64,000 nt of DNA, taken from Trema orientale (Eukaryota; Streptophyta; Magnoliopsida; Rosales; Cannabaceae). Below are positions 48,878 through 60,481 of this stretch, one piece after another. How positions within the stretch are numbered: position 1 is the first letter of the stretch; each line of letters opens with the position of its first letter. The stretch is taken from NCBI GenBank assembly GCA_002914845.1, contig JXTC01000043.1, positions 116,142-180,141 of the forward strand, read 5' to 3'. The position numbers and the translations under genes were made by a program. Under the pieces are notes generated by a model. That model was given only the letters and a program-made list of their open reading frames with translations, made no database searches and was not told the origin of the DNA.

Positions 48878-49306
48878 GTGTGTATATATTCAAGAGAACA
48901 TACGAAGTCCAACAGTTCATAAACGTAATGTTATTGGGAATTATTTTTCTTAATTTGAAAAATCGTCCTTGATCCAGAATAATAGTATGAAAAATGGGGA
49001 GCTTTCAAAAAAAAAAATTTCCCTTTTGACACAAATAAGTAATTAAGAAGAAGCAGATGATGGTGGTGATGATCATATTAGACCAACAAATTAAACAATT
49101 CACCACTTTAAAAAACAATGATACTGTAAACAGAGCAGCATCACACAGGAATATTATCACTTTCTAAATTATCGCTAAGTTTGTAAAGTAGAATCTGGGT
49201 CTCCATGAAACACGTTTAGAATCATGTAATAATCTAATAAATAAAGCATCAGTTCATCAGATACATGTTTGTTGGAAGAATATTAGAAAGCACAAACTCT
49301 TAATGC

Positions 49307-49572
49307 CTGTTCAACACTGTGAACTGAGGACCTTCCATTTGTAGATGCATCAAAACGTTCAACTTCTGCATCTAAAATCATTATGGTCATCCACAGCATC
49401 CTATTAAAAAAAGGTCCAACGTGAGAAATAGGAGGAGGAAAATATTTACAAGTGCAGTGGATAGATTCTATAACCACAGACTAATTTCAAGAAACATTTG
49501 TAGATATTCTAAAGGCTACAATCACAAGTAGAGAGGTTCAAAAGGCTACAATCACAAATGACAAAAAGACAT

Positions 49573-49607
<35 letters not shown>

Positions 49608-52077
49608 TTAACTAAAAAACTCTCATAACCAGATCCAAAGGAGAATCCTCTACAAGGCCTATCTTATCATCATCTTTGCTTACTGTTTTAGCTTCATGAT
49701 TTGCTTTATCTACACCTTCAACAATTTCCTGCTTAGCTTCCTCAATTTTGATTTTCACCTCAGCTTCTTTCTTCTCCTTCTCTTCTTTCTTCTTTCTGCA
49801 AACGTTCTTTCTCCTCTGCCTTTTCTATTTGTTCTTTACGCTCTGAGGTGAAAAGTAATCTTAGATATTTCCCATAAGATGCAACAAGATAAAAAATTCT
49901 AACTTGGTAAATGTGCAATAAAGTACTTGCAGCATCAGAATATGGTTAAGGTACTATAATAACCATAAATTAATAAGACAGCCTCAAATATTTCATACTC
50001 TGTTAACCTTCCATGAATACACCACTGTGCTTTAATATTAATTGCTGACGGGTATTATCAAAGGAGAGGCATAAGAATATGCAGTATTTTCCAGGTTAAA
50101 AAGAAAAAAGAGAGGAGAGAGAAGGGGGGTGGGGTTGGGGGGGAGCGCAGCAAGGGCATAGAAGCAGAAAATTTTTCAATAAATTTTGTGATATTTCTAA
50201 AACTGCATGGCCAGAAGTGTTTCCTTATTCTCAAATTTCAATTAACTCTTGTAGCCTATGAAATATAAAACCGGTGAATTATGCAGTAACTTGATTGTCA
50301 TTTAGCACGACTCAATCAATCTGTGACCATAACAAAAGAAAAAAGAAACTGCCAGTTCTTTTTTCCTTCAAGCCTTCAACAAGTGGATGATTACGTACAA
50401 GTAGATAATCATAAATCTAAACACCAGACAGCTTTTGTTTCCCTTGCTGTCCAACAAGGTGACCCTCATAGTTAGTTTGAAACTTTGGAGAAAAACACAA
50501 AGACAAGCTGCATTTTGTGATCCAATATCTTAAAAGTTTTTTCCCTTTTCAATATATCACCGCGTTCTTACAGTAGTCAAATCCATTGACATACAAAATA
50601 GAATGTCTCTCACAATATAATGAGATTAGTAGGAGCATAACATATTAAAAGATGCTGACCTATTTGCAAATCAAAATAATTATTTTACATCGTAACGATT
50701 ATTGCAAAGGTCGTGACTAAAAACTTAGTTAAAACAAGTATGAACACTATACTATATAACACAAAAGAGTATACCTTTAAGCTGCTGGACTAGCCGTTTA
50801 AGTGCTTCCTCTTCCTTTTGCAGGTTTGATAGTTCTGCCTCATCCTTGGCTATAGCTTCTTTTGCTCGTTCAACCTCCTGCTTTCGTTCTGCAACACCCT
50901 CTTGAAAAGTTGCAATTTTTTCTCGTCAGTTTGTCTCTGGCCACTTTTCCAGCCTCCCAACACGTATTTGGGCACTTTACATTACCATCATACTCATCAT
51001 TTCCATTACAGGAATCTGAGATTGATGACTAGTTAGTATTATAACAAATTAGAGCAGACCAAAGAATCTATTCTAGCTAGAAAAAACAGTTCAACAAAGA
51101 TATTAGAACTCTGAGCTACCTGCCAATTGCATTCCAATGAAAATGAGCGAGAAAAGAAATCCCTTACCATTGAATTTCTTATTTCTTTTTAATAAGAAAT
51201 TTTTTAATCAGTGAGTATACGTCGAAAAAATTACATTGTTTAGCACACATTTCTCTCTGAACAAAGCACAAAACTGGCTTTTGATTCCCAACGAGTCATA
51301 GAAAACAAGAAATTTCAAAGCCAATATCGATGTCGTGAAGCGACTTACCACACATGCCATCATTCACTCTAGAAGAATATAACACCAGAGGAACATGTCC
51401 TGCAATCCTACAGTAAAATCTTCCATTTGGGCAAGCAGATGTTCCTACAACCAAACAAAAACTTGCATTATAGTCACATTCTGAAAAACGTTAATTTTCC
51501 AAACCAAGGCAAAGATGACATAGACACCCTAACATAAAATATAAAAGAACCAAACTGAGTAACGAAAATTGAATAAAAGCACTAAATCAGATAAATCTGC
51601 ACCTAATAAGCATCACAAGAAAGCCCCCAAATGGGAACACAAGACTAATCCAATATTTTGATAAACAACCATATTCAGATATAAATAAAAGGAGAACAAG
51701 AAAAGGGGGGGCAATGGAGGAAGATGATACCAGGTTCATCGGTGCCATCACGGCAATCGCAGAAGTTATCGTTGATTTGGGTTTTGCTGAATTTCTTGGA
51801 TCCGTCTTTACATTTTATGGATTCGGACGACTTGTAGTATTTCTCATCTGGGTATTTATTAAAACGGATACATCAATCATTCTTCGACCATATCTATACA
51901 TATAGATATATGTGTGTATATGTATATATTTGAAGGGAAAAAAGTGGGAAATGAAAATGGGAATGGACCTTCAGGAGCGATTCCGAGGTATTTGGGAGGA
52001 GAATAGGCTGATCTGACGATGGAAGCTGCACTTAAAACGCAGAGCACAACCCAAAACACCACGATTCTTAGCTTCAT
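49307..52077 (-). pseudogene. Third copy of glucosidase II beta, exons 1-6 only, dead
   Basis: Exon equivalents: exon 1 near 51,969-52,077, exon 2 near 51,727-51,844, exon 3 near 51,348-51,445, exon 4 near 50,775-51,015, exon 5 near 49,628-49,842, exon 6 at 49,307-49,400. Exons 7-16, including the MRH domain and HDEL, are absent. Exons 1-3 remain open and similar to the intact gene ([19 protein letters not shown]). Exon 4 has an extra base in the AAAAAA run and a Cys changed in the second LDLa-like repeat; exon 5 and exon 6 each have an extra base; the exon 6 donor is GC, not GT. The copy's left edge, about 49,072, carries intron sequence otherwise seen only in the second copy. Confidence 0.92.
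49577..49603. repeat. (AG)n microsatellite in the third glucosidase copy
   Basis: About 13 AG units. Shorter AG tracts stand at the same intron position in the other copies (about 6,175 and 22,460). Confidence 0.9.
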
Positions 52078-52455
52078 TCTTTGCTAAGTGACCTTAATAC
52101 TCACTGAAATTCGCTTATGTATATATATCGTAGGAAGACTAAAATTCTCCTAGAACTGTAATCGTTCTTCTTCACCCATTCATCGAATCCGCCATGTATG
52201 AATATGGAGAGAGAGAGAGAGAGAGTAGCAGTAAGGGGAGCTGGTAAGGAAGAAGAAGGTTGATTAGCAAACGACGTCGCTGGGTCAATATTTGTCTCGC
52301 TTCGAAAAACGACGCCGTCTTTGTCTTCCGTGATAAATGTGATGCAACGCACCACTTGTCGTTTGAGCAACATGTACGTGTCGTTTTCTTGGTAAAACAC
52401 GGCATGTCGTTTAATATTCACTTAAATTTGCTTATATATACTTATAGACATTATA
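52078..52455 (-). promoter_or_regulatory. Promoter region of the third glucosidase copy
   Basis: Collinear with 9,013-9,400, with the TATATATA run, the AG/CT tract and ACGACGTCG all preserved. It looks intact enough to drive transcription of the truncated copy, but there is no direct evidence. Confidence 0.6.
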
Positions 52456-52845
52456 CTAGTATTCGAACGCGTGCCTGAGGCACGTGCCCCGTAGGAAATT
52501 TTTTAAAAATATTTTAATAGTTCAGAAATAAGACTTCCCAAAAAAAAAAAAAACAGTTCAAAATAAATAAATTGAATTAAATAAATTTTACAAAAAAAAA
52601 AAAAGAATATGAAAGTAGCTTTAAAAAGCTTAATTATAAGGAAAAATGTAAATGTAAAACCATATTATATAAGAAAAAGACAAAACAAAATTACTAAATT
52701 AGCCTTATTTTTATTAAAATTCAAACAAAAGAAGTGTATAAAAGGAAAAAAATAAAAGTTGAAGTGCAGCATGCCTGACTGCTTATTCAAGTTTATTATA
52801 TACAGATATATAAGGTCATAATCCATGGTAGGTATTTATATATAT
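52456..52845 (-). mobile_element. Short non-autonomous Helitron-like insertion
   Basis: On the minus strand a hairpin (CGTGCC-TCA-GGCACG, 52,470-52,484) is followed by CTAG and a host T at 52,456/52,455. Homology to the intact locus stops at this point and resumes at about 52,845 (GAGGATCATAATCA versus AAGGATGATAATCA at 9,410). This gives an insertion of about 0.39 kb. The hairpin resembles that at 27,874, so the two may be one family. Confidence 0.6.
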
Positions 52846-52954
52846 GTATATACTTATATACATTATATGAGGATCATAATCATGGTAGATATTTTTTTCT
52901 TATTTTTTACCCATTTATAGGTATTTTTTTTCAGTCGGGTATAATGATTTGAGT

Positions 52955-52956
<2 letters not shown>

Positions 52957-52992
<36 letters not shown>
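52957..52992. repeat. (TAA)n microsatellite
   Basis: About 12 units. The matching position next to the intact locus has a shorter TAA run (about 9,489-9,506), which marks the right boundary of the duplicated segment. Confidence 0.9.
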
Positions 52993-52993
<1 letters not shown>

Positions 52994-52995
52994 GG

Positions 52996-55473
52996 GTCCA
53001 GTGCTAACATATTAATCACTAAAGAAAATAATAATTATGAAGTAGCCTAAAGGTCTTGAAAATAATAATTATGAAGTAGCCTAAAGGTCTTGCCAGATTT
53101 AATTTTGGTCAAACTTCTCTAATAATCGCTTTTGGCAGTATTTAGTGGAAATGATATACATAAATTTTTTACTGCTATCAATCCTATTTCTACTAAAAAA
53201 CCATTCAAGCATATGTCGTTAAAGCACAATAAATTAGATCGGTATTGTGGTGAGTATAAAGTATCAATAATAAAAAATTCAGTTTTCATAAGCATAGGAT
53301 AAAGACTCTTCTAGAATCTTTTATTAGTTTAGCAATGCCTGAAGTCATGGTAATACATCCTTCAAAGGGAGACAGGTTCATAAAATATCTACTATCTACT
53401 AGGATAGTGTGTATAATTGGACAATTTGCTAAATAAATACTTCCAGTTTGTTTCTTCATTGGAATTGGGTATTGCTTCATGTTCATTAATACTTGGGAAA
53501 AAATAATAACAATAATAAGATGATATATATTGGAGTATAGAATAACTCAAATTAATAAATAAACAAATAAAATCAGTATTCAATAATTATCTAAACATAT
53601 ATGAACCATCCATAATAATAAACAAATGTAAGAATATCTAAGCTCGATGTCTCCTTCTAGAAGTTCATATAAAAATCATTGTTATTCAGTTGGATTATGT
53701 CATCTACTTGGGTTGATTCCCTTCGAGAGATTGCCCAATCCACTAAATGAACCTCATTCTTAGGCTTGTAATTCAAGTACATCAAGTCCTTTTTATTTTT
53801 ATAGGACACTAAGATCTTTAATAATGAGGTATTTAGCCTTTAAATCCTTATTTGAATAATTTCATATCCGTCGCTCTTCAACCTTTGCTATAGTTTGGGT
53901 AATACTTTATTTTATTCTTTAGTTATAATCCCACCCTACTTATTAGTATTCAAATATATTTCAGCATCAAAACCCTTGTCAAAAAGAATTTCACATTCAG
54001 TTCAAAAGCATTAATGAACAAGCTTAGATACATATGCCTTCTAAATTTGTCCAGGACAAATGTTTCACAAAATCTCAATGAATAACTAATATATTATGTA
54101 GAATATGAGGGTAATAATATGAACTCGTACTATAAAGATTGACGTAGACAATTATTTCACAAATCATTATCTCGATATAGTCAATGAAATTGTTCAAAGT
54201 TTATATACTAAAAATAAAACAATGAGTACATAAATCAATATGATCATAAATAATCAATTTCACTATAATCAGTATTCTAATTTTAGTCACGGATATAGAA
54301 TGCCGATTACGAATAACCTCATATAATACATCCGAAGCTTTTTACCTTCACGAATCGCACATACAAAATATATACCAAAAGAAATTATAACACAATTTGA
54401 AGTGTATATAATATAACTATGATCAATAATAATAATAATAATAACCTCATAACCTCAGTCAGTTATCGAAGCCATAAAATTATTCCAGTGAATTTTTCTT
54501 AGTATTCATTGCATCAATGTATTCAATTAAGAACATATTAGACAAAAAATTAGTATAGCAACGTCAACAACAAAAGCACTCCCAAATCTCTTTTTATCCA
54601 TAAACCACACAATATACAAAAATATAGATGAATAACATAACAAATGATCATAATGATAATCAACACAATGGAAATTGGCATTTATTGACTATTAAGTTAG
54701 ATTTTATTTTTGTTTATACTTTGTGGGCATGTTGTGCACTATATAATAATAAATTAATACAATAATCTGTTTGGAATATACCAACTATTATATTAGACTT
54801 ATGCACCAAAAAAAAAATAGTGTATTGTATTCTTTTCTTTCAAACGGCTCAGATCATATATTCATAATTAAAAATTAATATTAATAATTCAAATAAAATA
54901 TGTCAACTCACCTAAGCATGTCCTTTACATATATATTTTTTGTAATATAAGAATATTATAGAGAATATATACGTATACAACTTAACATTGAGATATAAAT
55001 TATGTAGTTATGATAATAAATATACGCACACAACACAACTTTGAGATATGAATTATGTAGTTATGATAATAATATATGTACTGCTATTTAAGTTCTCAAT
55101 TATAGTACCTTTTTTAAAAAAGAAAATTAAACTATCATTTTCAATACTCATTGAAGCCAAGTAATTAATAGTTAATTGAAAAAATTATTTAATATATTTC
55201 AAAATATTCATGTTAAAATTAAGAAAAAGCATTTCAATTATAAGTAATTATGTAAAAAAGAAAATGTGAAAAAAAAGTGTAATAAATTATAAATACTATG
55301 TAACTAGTTATATACATCAAACACATATATGATAAAATATGTTATTCTTTTCAACAATATATAAAAGTTGTTTCTTTCATAAACATATTTAATATATGTA
55401 ATTGTCAATCAAAATAACAAAAAAAATGAGATTCTATTTTTTAGTTAAATCTATAGTATATATACTACGTCTC
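52996..55473. other. Long gene-free AT-rich stretch
   Basis: No gene recognised. A 37-base tandem duplication with AATTATGAAGTAGCCTAAAG lies at 53,022-53,095. A frame on the minus strand at 53,286-53,486 has no recognised features. Confidence 0.6.
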
Positions 55474-55650
55474 TTTTTTTTTTTTTTTTTTTTTTTTAAA
55501 AAGTGGGGCTTAACTAATGACCACCACTTACTACAAATTAAAGGAAAATGACACACGCACACACTACCAAAGTTTGAACCCATGACCCCCCCAAACACAC
55601 ACACACAACCCTCAAACCTTGGACCAACTGAGCTAACCAGCTCTTCGACC
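55474..55650 (-). mobile_element. tRNA-derived SINE with poly-A tail
   Basis: On the minus strand: box A GGTTAGCTCAGTTGGTCC (55,621-55,638), box B GGGTTCAAAC (55,572-55,581), a unique 3' part ending GTCATTAGTTAAG, and a tail of over 20 A (55,474-55,497). Related to the fragment at 35,285-35,470. Confidence 0.8.
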
Positions 55651-56156
55651 AATTTTTTCCCCTTAATATCCGTATATGTTTTAGATTTTGCCTTCTTTGA
55701 TCTCAACAAACTAAAGTCATTTGAATCAGGGCTAATTCAGTACTTTCATTGTTTTTTTTTTTTTTTTTTAGCAGATAGGGTCATCATTGCAATCAATAAC
55801 CCAATCAGTGAAATCCAATCTTTAAGGTGGTGGTTTCACACTTTCACTGTTCTTTGAGTGTAGTTTATGCGAAGGTTATTTTGGTAATCAAAGACAATAA
55901 CTAATGGTAATCTGCCACAACCTACAAAGCCAATGACATTGCCGATTAGCATGTTATTTAGTTGGGCAATAGTGTTCTCACTTCTTCATTTTTTTTTTTT
56001 TTGGAATAACATGTTTTACACTTTTGTTGTTGAATAAGTTCACGTCAAATAACTCGAATAGGCTTTTGGTACTATTTTTTTCCCTTGAATAAAAGCTTTT
56101 TTTTTTTAAAACCTTGAATAAAAGCTTTGAGACTTAAATACTTATTATCAAACTTT
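55651..56156. other. Gene-free stretch
   Basis: Several T runs and AT-rich DNA. Nothing recognised. Confidence 0.5.
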
Positions 56157-56444
56157 TCTGAGAAATTTAGGTGAATGACCAAAATTTTAAATTTAATTAA
56201 GTAGATGTCCACTTTTAAAATATTATAGCTAAATATCTAGGTATATATATTTTTACACTTGGTAGATACACATATTTACTAATTTTAGTTACTGTACTGA
56301 AATACACTGGGTATATAATTTTGTATACTTGGTATATAAAATTTTACACTTGGTATATAAGCATATATACCAGACATTTTGCTATAACATTTGACAAAAA
56401 GACATTTACTAAAATTGGGCCCAAATTTTGGTCACATTTCTATA
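56157..56444. mobile_element. MITE-like repeat, copy 2 of a two-copy family
   Basis: Same length and order as 25,275-25,562, with scattered substitutions. It supplies the second copy needed to define the family. Confidence 0.7.
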
Positions 56445-56801
56445 AACCCCAACTTTTCTCCATGTTTACCCTTGTTCTTGGTCACATTATCGGTCAAACA
56501 GAAAAAATTAATACAAGTTTTTTTTTTATTTTCTTTTCTTTTTTTCATCAAATTAGAAAAAATTTGAATTACGTGTGATCAAAAGGTATAGTTCAAATAT
56601 TTAGAATTTGGCATTAATAACCCTCCTTTATTTTTATAAATGTTATAATTTTGGGTTTTGGACATTTATACCTATTTTTCAAAAAATATTACCAAATTTA
56701 TGACCTTTCAAAAATAATAAAAATCTGTACGACCTCTTTATGGCATTTTTCTAAATACTTTGAAAGTTAGAAAATGCAGTGTCATTTTAGTAAATAAGTT
56801 A

Positions 56802-56837
<36 letters not shown>

Positions 56838-56840
<3 letters not shown>

Positions 56841-57300
56841 GTTTCCTGGAAACCAATTTGGTTTAATTTGGTTTCTTATTAGCGAAATGTTCTGTAAGTA
56901 AATAAATCACAGGAAACCACAAAGGTTTCTTGGAAACCAGTTTGGTTTCCTTTAGCTGAAAATCATGTACGTAAGTAAATCACAGGAAAGCACAAAGGTT
57001 TTCTGGAAACCAGTTTGGTTTCTTTTAGCCGAATGTCTTGTACATAAGTAAATCACATGAAACCATGAATATTTTCAGAAAACCATTGTAGTTTCCTTTT
57101 TATAGAATGTCCTGTAACTAAATCACAGAAAACCATCGTGGTTTCTTTTTAGCAGAATGTCCTGTAGCTAAGTAAATCACAGGAAACCATAAAAATTTCC
57201 TAAAAACTATTGTGGTTTCTTTTTCAAATCATAGGAAATAATGAAAGTTTTATAAAAGCTATTGTGATTTTCTTTTTGAAGAATGTCTTATAGCAAGAAT
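56838..57300. repeat. Tandem repeat with GGTTTCCTGGAAACC palindromes
   Basis: About six diverged units of 70-85 bases: GGTTTC(C/T)TGGAAACCA, TTTGGTTTC, an AGCAGAATGTCCTGTA-like segment, and AAGTAAATCACAGGAAACCA. The first unit holds a perfect GGTTTCC-T-GGAAACC palindrome. It follows a T run at about 56,803-56,836. Confidence 0.85.
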
Positions 57301-57399
57301 TGGGTGAGACATCGAATAAGGACACTGAAAAATATGATCAAGTTCTCAAATTAAGTAATTATATTTTTGAAGTAAAAGCAACAGAAATATATATTGGTT

Positions 57400-60300
57400 T
57401 TTGAATTCTGGCAACTAGTTTCCAATAACCAAATTGGTTTTTAGTAATCAATAATTGAATTAACCAAATAGTTCTACTGTTTATGATAGAAACTAATTTA
57501 GTTTTCAGTTTTTATTAACTAAATATTTATGATATTTATGGTGAAAACCAATATAGTTGTTGGTTTTTAGTAACCAATTTGGTTTCTAGTTTCCAAAATT
57601 TAATTAGTTTATGATTTCTAATAATAAATTGGTAATTAGTTTTAAGAGTGATCAGCTACAAGTAAACTATTAGCAAAAAGAAACAAGAAAAAATGGAAAT
57701 TCTAAGACATTATTTGGTCTTTCTTAGCAAGAATTTGTTATTTTTCTAAAAAAAAGTAGTACAAAAAAAGTAAAAATTTGGACATAGTATTCTTGGTATT
57801 ATTTATTAAAAGGTAGTACTAGGTGTCTTTTTCCCTATAATTCTCAGTATTCACATCTCTTAAATTTTCATCAGCTCTAAAATTATTCATTTAGAAAATT
57901 CTTGACAATGACAATTTGAGTATCAGTGTTAAAAACAATTATCATTTTGTTACTTTTTTCTTCTATACAATATCTGTATTTGGTAATTGTAAATGCCTTA
58001 ACGAATAATTAGTTTTTTCTTTTAAATTTCTCAAAATAAGCAATTTGGTCATTTTGCTATAATACTCAGTTATTAATAGTGTTTTTAATTGATAAATATT
58101 TTTTTAAAACTGATTACTTTAATTATGACATTTCCACCACTTTTTGACTTTCCCATTTTTTCAAAAATTCTAGTCACGAAAATCTATTATTTTTTTAATA
58201 CCGTATGTATGTAACTTTTTTTTTAAAATGTAAACACCAACAATTGCCATTTATTTTTCTTTATATTTTAAAAATTGATTTATGGGCCGGGTCAGATTTT
58301 AGTAATGGGTTTTCTAGAGTTCTACAGTAAAAGCAAAGAAAAATTACAAAAATACGATCAAAAGAAATAATGAATTTCTGTACCGCACGCAATTAGTATT
58401 TTTGAAAAGCCAGTCAAAAAATGAGGTGGCAAACTTGTAATTAAAATAATCCTTTTGAATAGCATTTATATTGTACAAAGTGTGACTTTAATTGTTATTA
58501 TTGGCTGGCCTAGTGGTTAGGACCTTGTATATACTGTTCTCCTGCATGGGTTCAAACCCAATTGTTGTCTCATTTGCTTTATTTTCATTATTTTTTCTTA
58601 CCCATTTTTATTGTTTTTTTTTCCACACTTTTTATTTATTTTCTCTTTTTTATATTTATTTTTCAATTAAACTATTCTCCTCCAGATCTCCCAACACTTT
58701 GTTTTTTTTTCACTTTTATTTTTTCCCTTTTCATTCCTTTCTAATTCTTTTCATTTTCCTTTCCCCTATGAGGTACTACTTCTATTTTCTTTAATTTTTA
58801 AGGAACGAAGAAATTTTTTTATGTGGTACTACTTTTATTTTCTTTAATCTATGAGGTACTTTTTTTTTCTAAAAAAGAAGATTTTTTTGTTGATTTTTAT
58901 GTAGCGTTAATGAGAAGCCACATAAAAATTACCAAAACAAATGAGATGCCATTAGATTACCAACAAGTTATTATAGGTCCAATACCCTCGATAAACAATG
59001 AGTTCTTAGTAACCTATGAAAATCAGACATCTAGCTTCCAGTAACCAATCTCGTTATAGTCTTCAAGGTAGTTATTGGTTTCTGGTAACCAATCTAGTTA
59101 ATGTATTTATATAAGACTAATTTGTTTATTAGTAACCAATAACCAATCTAGTTACCTATTTGTTAATAGTTACTCTAGTTACTAGAAAATAATTTGGTTA
59201 CTAATAACCAAATTTAGTAACTGGTTATTAGTTTTCAGGTTAGTGGCCAGTTATAGGAGTGGTGATTGGTTACTTGTTTCTACATAAATAACTTGTTACA
59301 AGATTAGTATTTGGAAACCAATAACTAATTTGGTTACCGATTACTATTAGTTACTAGTTACTATTGGTTACTGACAATTAATTATTACTAGTTACTCTAG
59401 TTACTAGAAAAATAATTTGGTTACTAGTATTTAGTAATTAGCTACCGATTTCCAGATTTGTGGCCAGTTACAAGAGTGGTGATTGGTTACTTGTTTCTAC
59501 AGAAGTGACTAGTTACAAGACTAGTATTTGGTAATCAATAACCAATCTGATTATTGGTTACCGGTTACCATTGGTTACTGGTTTCCAGTAATTAGCTACC
59601 GATTTCCAGATTTGTTGCCAGTTACAAGAGTGGTGATTGGTTACTTGTTTCTACAGAAGTGACTAGTTACAAGACTAGTATTTGGCAATCAATAACCAAT
59701 CTGATTATTGATTATCGGTTACCATTAGTTACTGATTTCTAGTTGATTAGTGACTAGTTTCTATACAAGATCAATTTAGTTACTGTTTACCAATAACTAA
59801 TCTAGTTACTTATTTATTATTTGTTATTAGTTACTCTAGTTACAAGTAATCAATTTAGTTATTGGTTACTAGTTTTCAATATGGTGGCTACTTACAATAG
59901 CGGTGCTTGGTTACTAAGTAACCAGTAATCAATCTGGTTACTTATTTCTAAAATAATGACTAGTTACAAGCCCTGTAATTAGTAGCTACCAGTAAACAAT
60001 CTGGTTACTAGTAACTAAGTTGGTTGATTTCCATACAAGACCAATCTGGTTACTCTATTTACCAGTAATCAATTTGATTACTAGTGTATTTGGTTACTGG
60101 TTACTAAGTTGATTTTTTATTTTTAGTTTCCACACAAGACCAATATGCTTAATGGTTGCTCTATTTATCATTAATCAAGTCGGTTACTAGTTACAAATTT
60201 CTGTTTATCAGTTATTGGTTACTAATCTCTCAAATGTTACTAGTTAATGGTTACCAGTAACCAGTCTAGCTCTAGTTACTAGTTAACAGTAATTAATTTA

Positions 60301-60430
60301 ATTTTGATGATTGGTTACCATTTGACAAAATTGTAACTAGTTACCATATTGATATTTGTTACTAGTTAGTTATGCTAACCAGTAACAAGTCCTTATATAT
60401 TAAACTAGTTTACTTGTAATAGTAACACAT
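57400..60430. repeat. Degenerate GGTTACTAGTTACC / GTAACC repeat field
   Basis: From about 57,400, and densely from 59,040 to 60,430, GGTTAC, GTTACTAG, AGTAACC and ACCAAT recur in both orientations at short, irregular spacing. A longer unit of about 170 bases containing CCAGTTACAAGAGTGGTGAT and TTACTTGTTTCTACAGAAGT is repeated two to three times at 59,240-59,700. No coding sense. Because the motif is nearly self-complementary, single strands could fold extensively. Confidence 0.85.
58502..58572 (+). mobile_element. tRNA-derived SINE head
   Basis: Box A TGGCCTAGTGG and box B GGGTTCAAACCC at tRNA-like spacing, followed by a T-rich stretch. No cloverleaf was convincing and no tail was located, so it is probably a truncated SINE. 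Confidence 0.6.
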
Positions 60431-60481
60431 ATTAGTTAATTTTACAAAAAAAAAGAATAAATTTACAATTAATGAATAAGG

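Noticed and set aside
53286..53486. Possible coding frame, considered as Helitron replicase or other transposon protein
   Set aside because: No Rep, helicase, transposase or reverse-transcriptase motif visible.
58492..58794. 100-codon Phe-rich open frame
   Set aside because: Product of a pyrimidine-rich tract downstream of a SINE head; no real protein features.
57400..60430. Possible CRISPR-like or regular satellite array
   Set aside because: Spacing is irregular, motifs occur in both orientations, units are diverged, and this is plant nuclear DNA.
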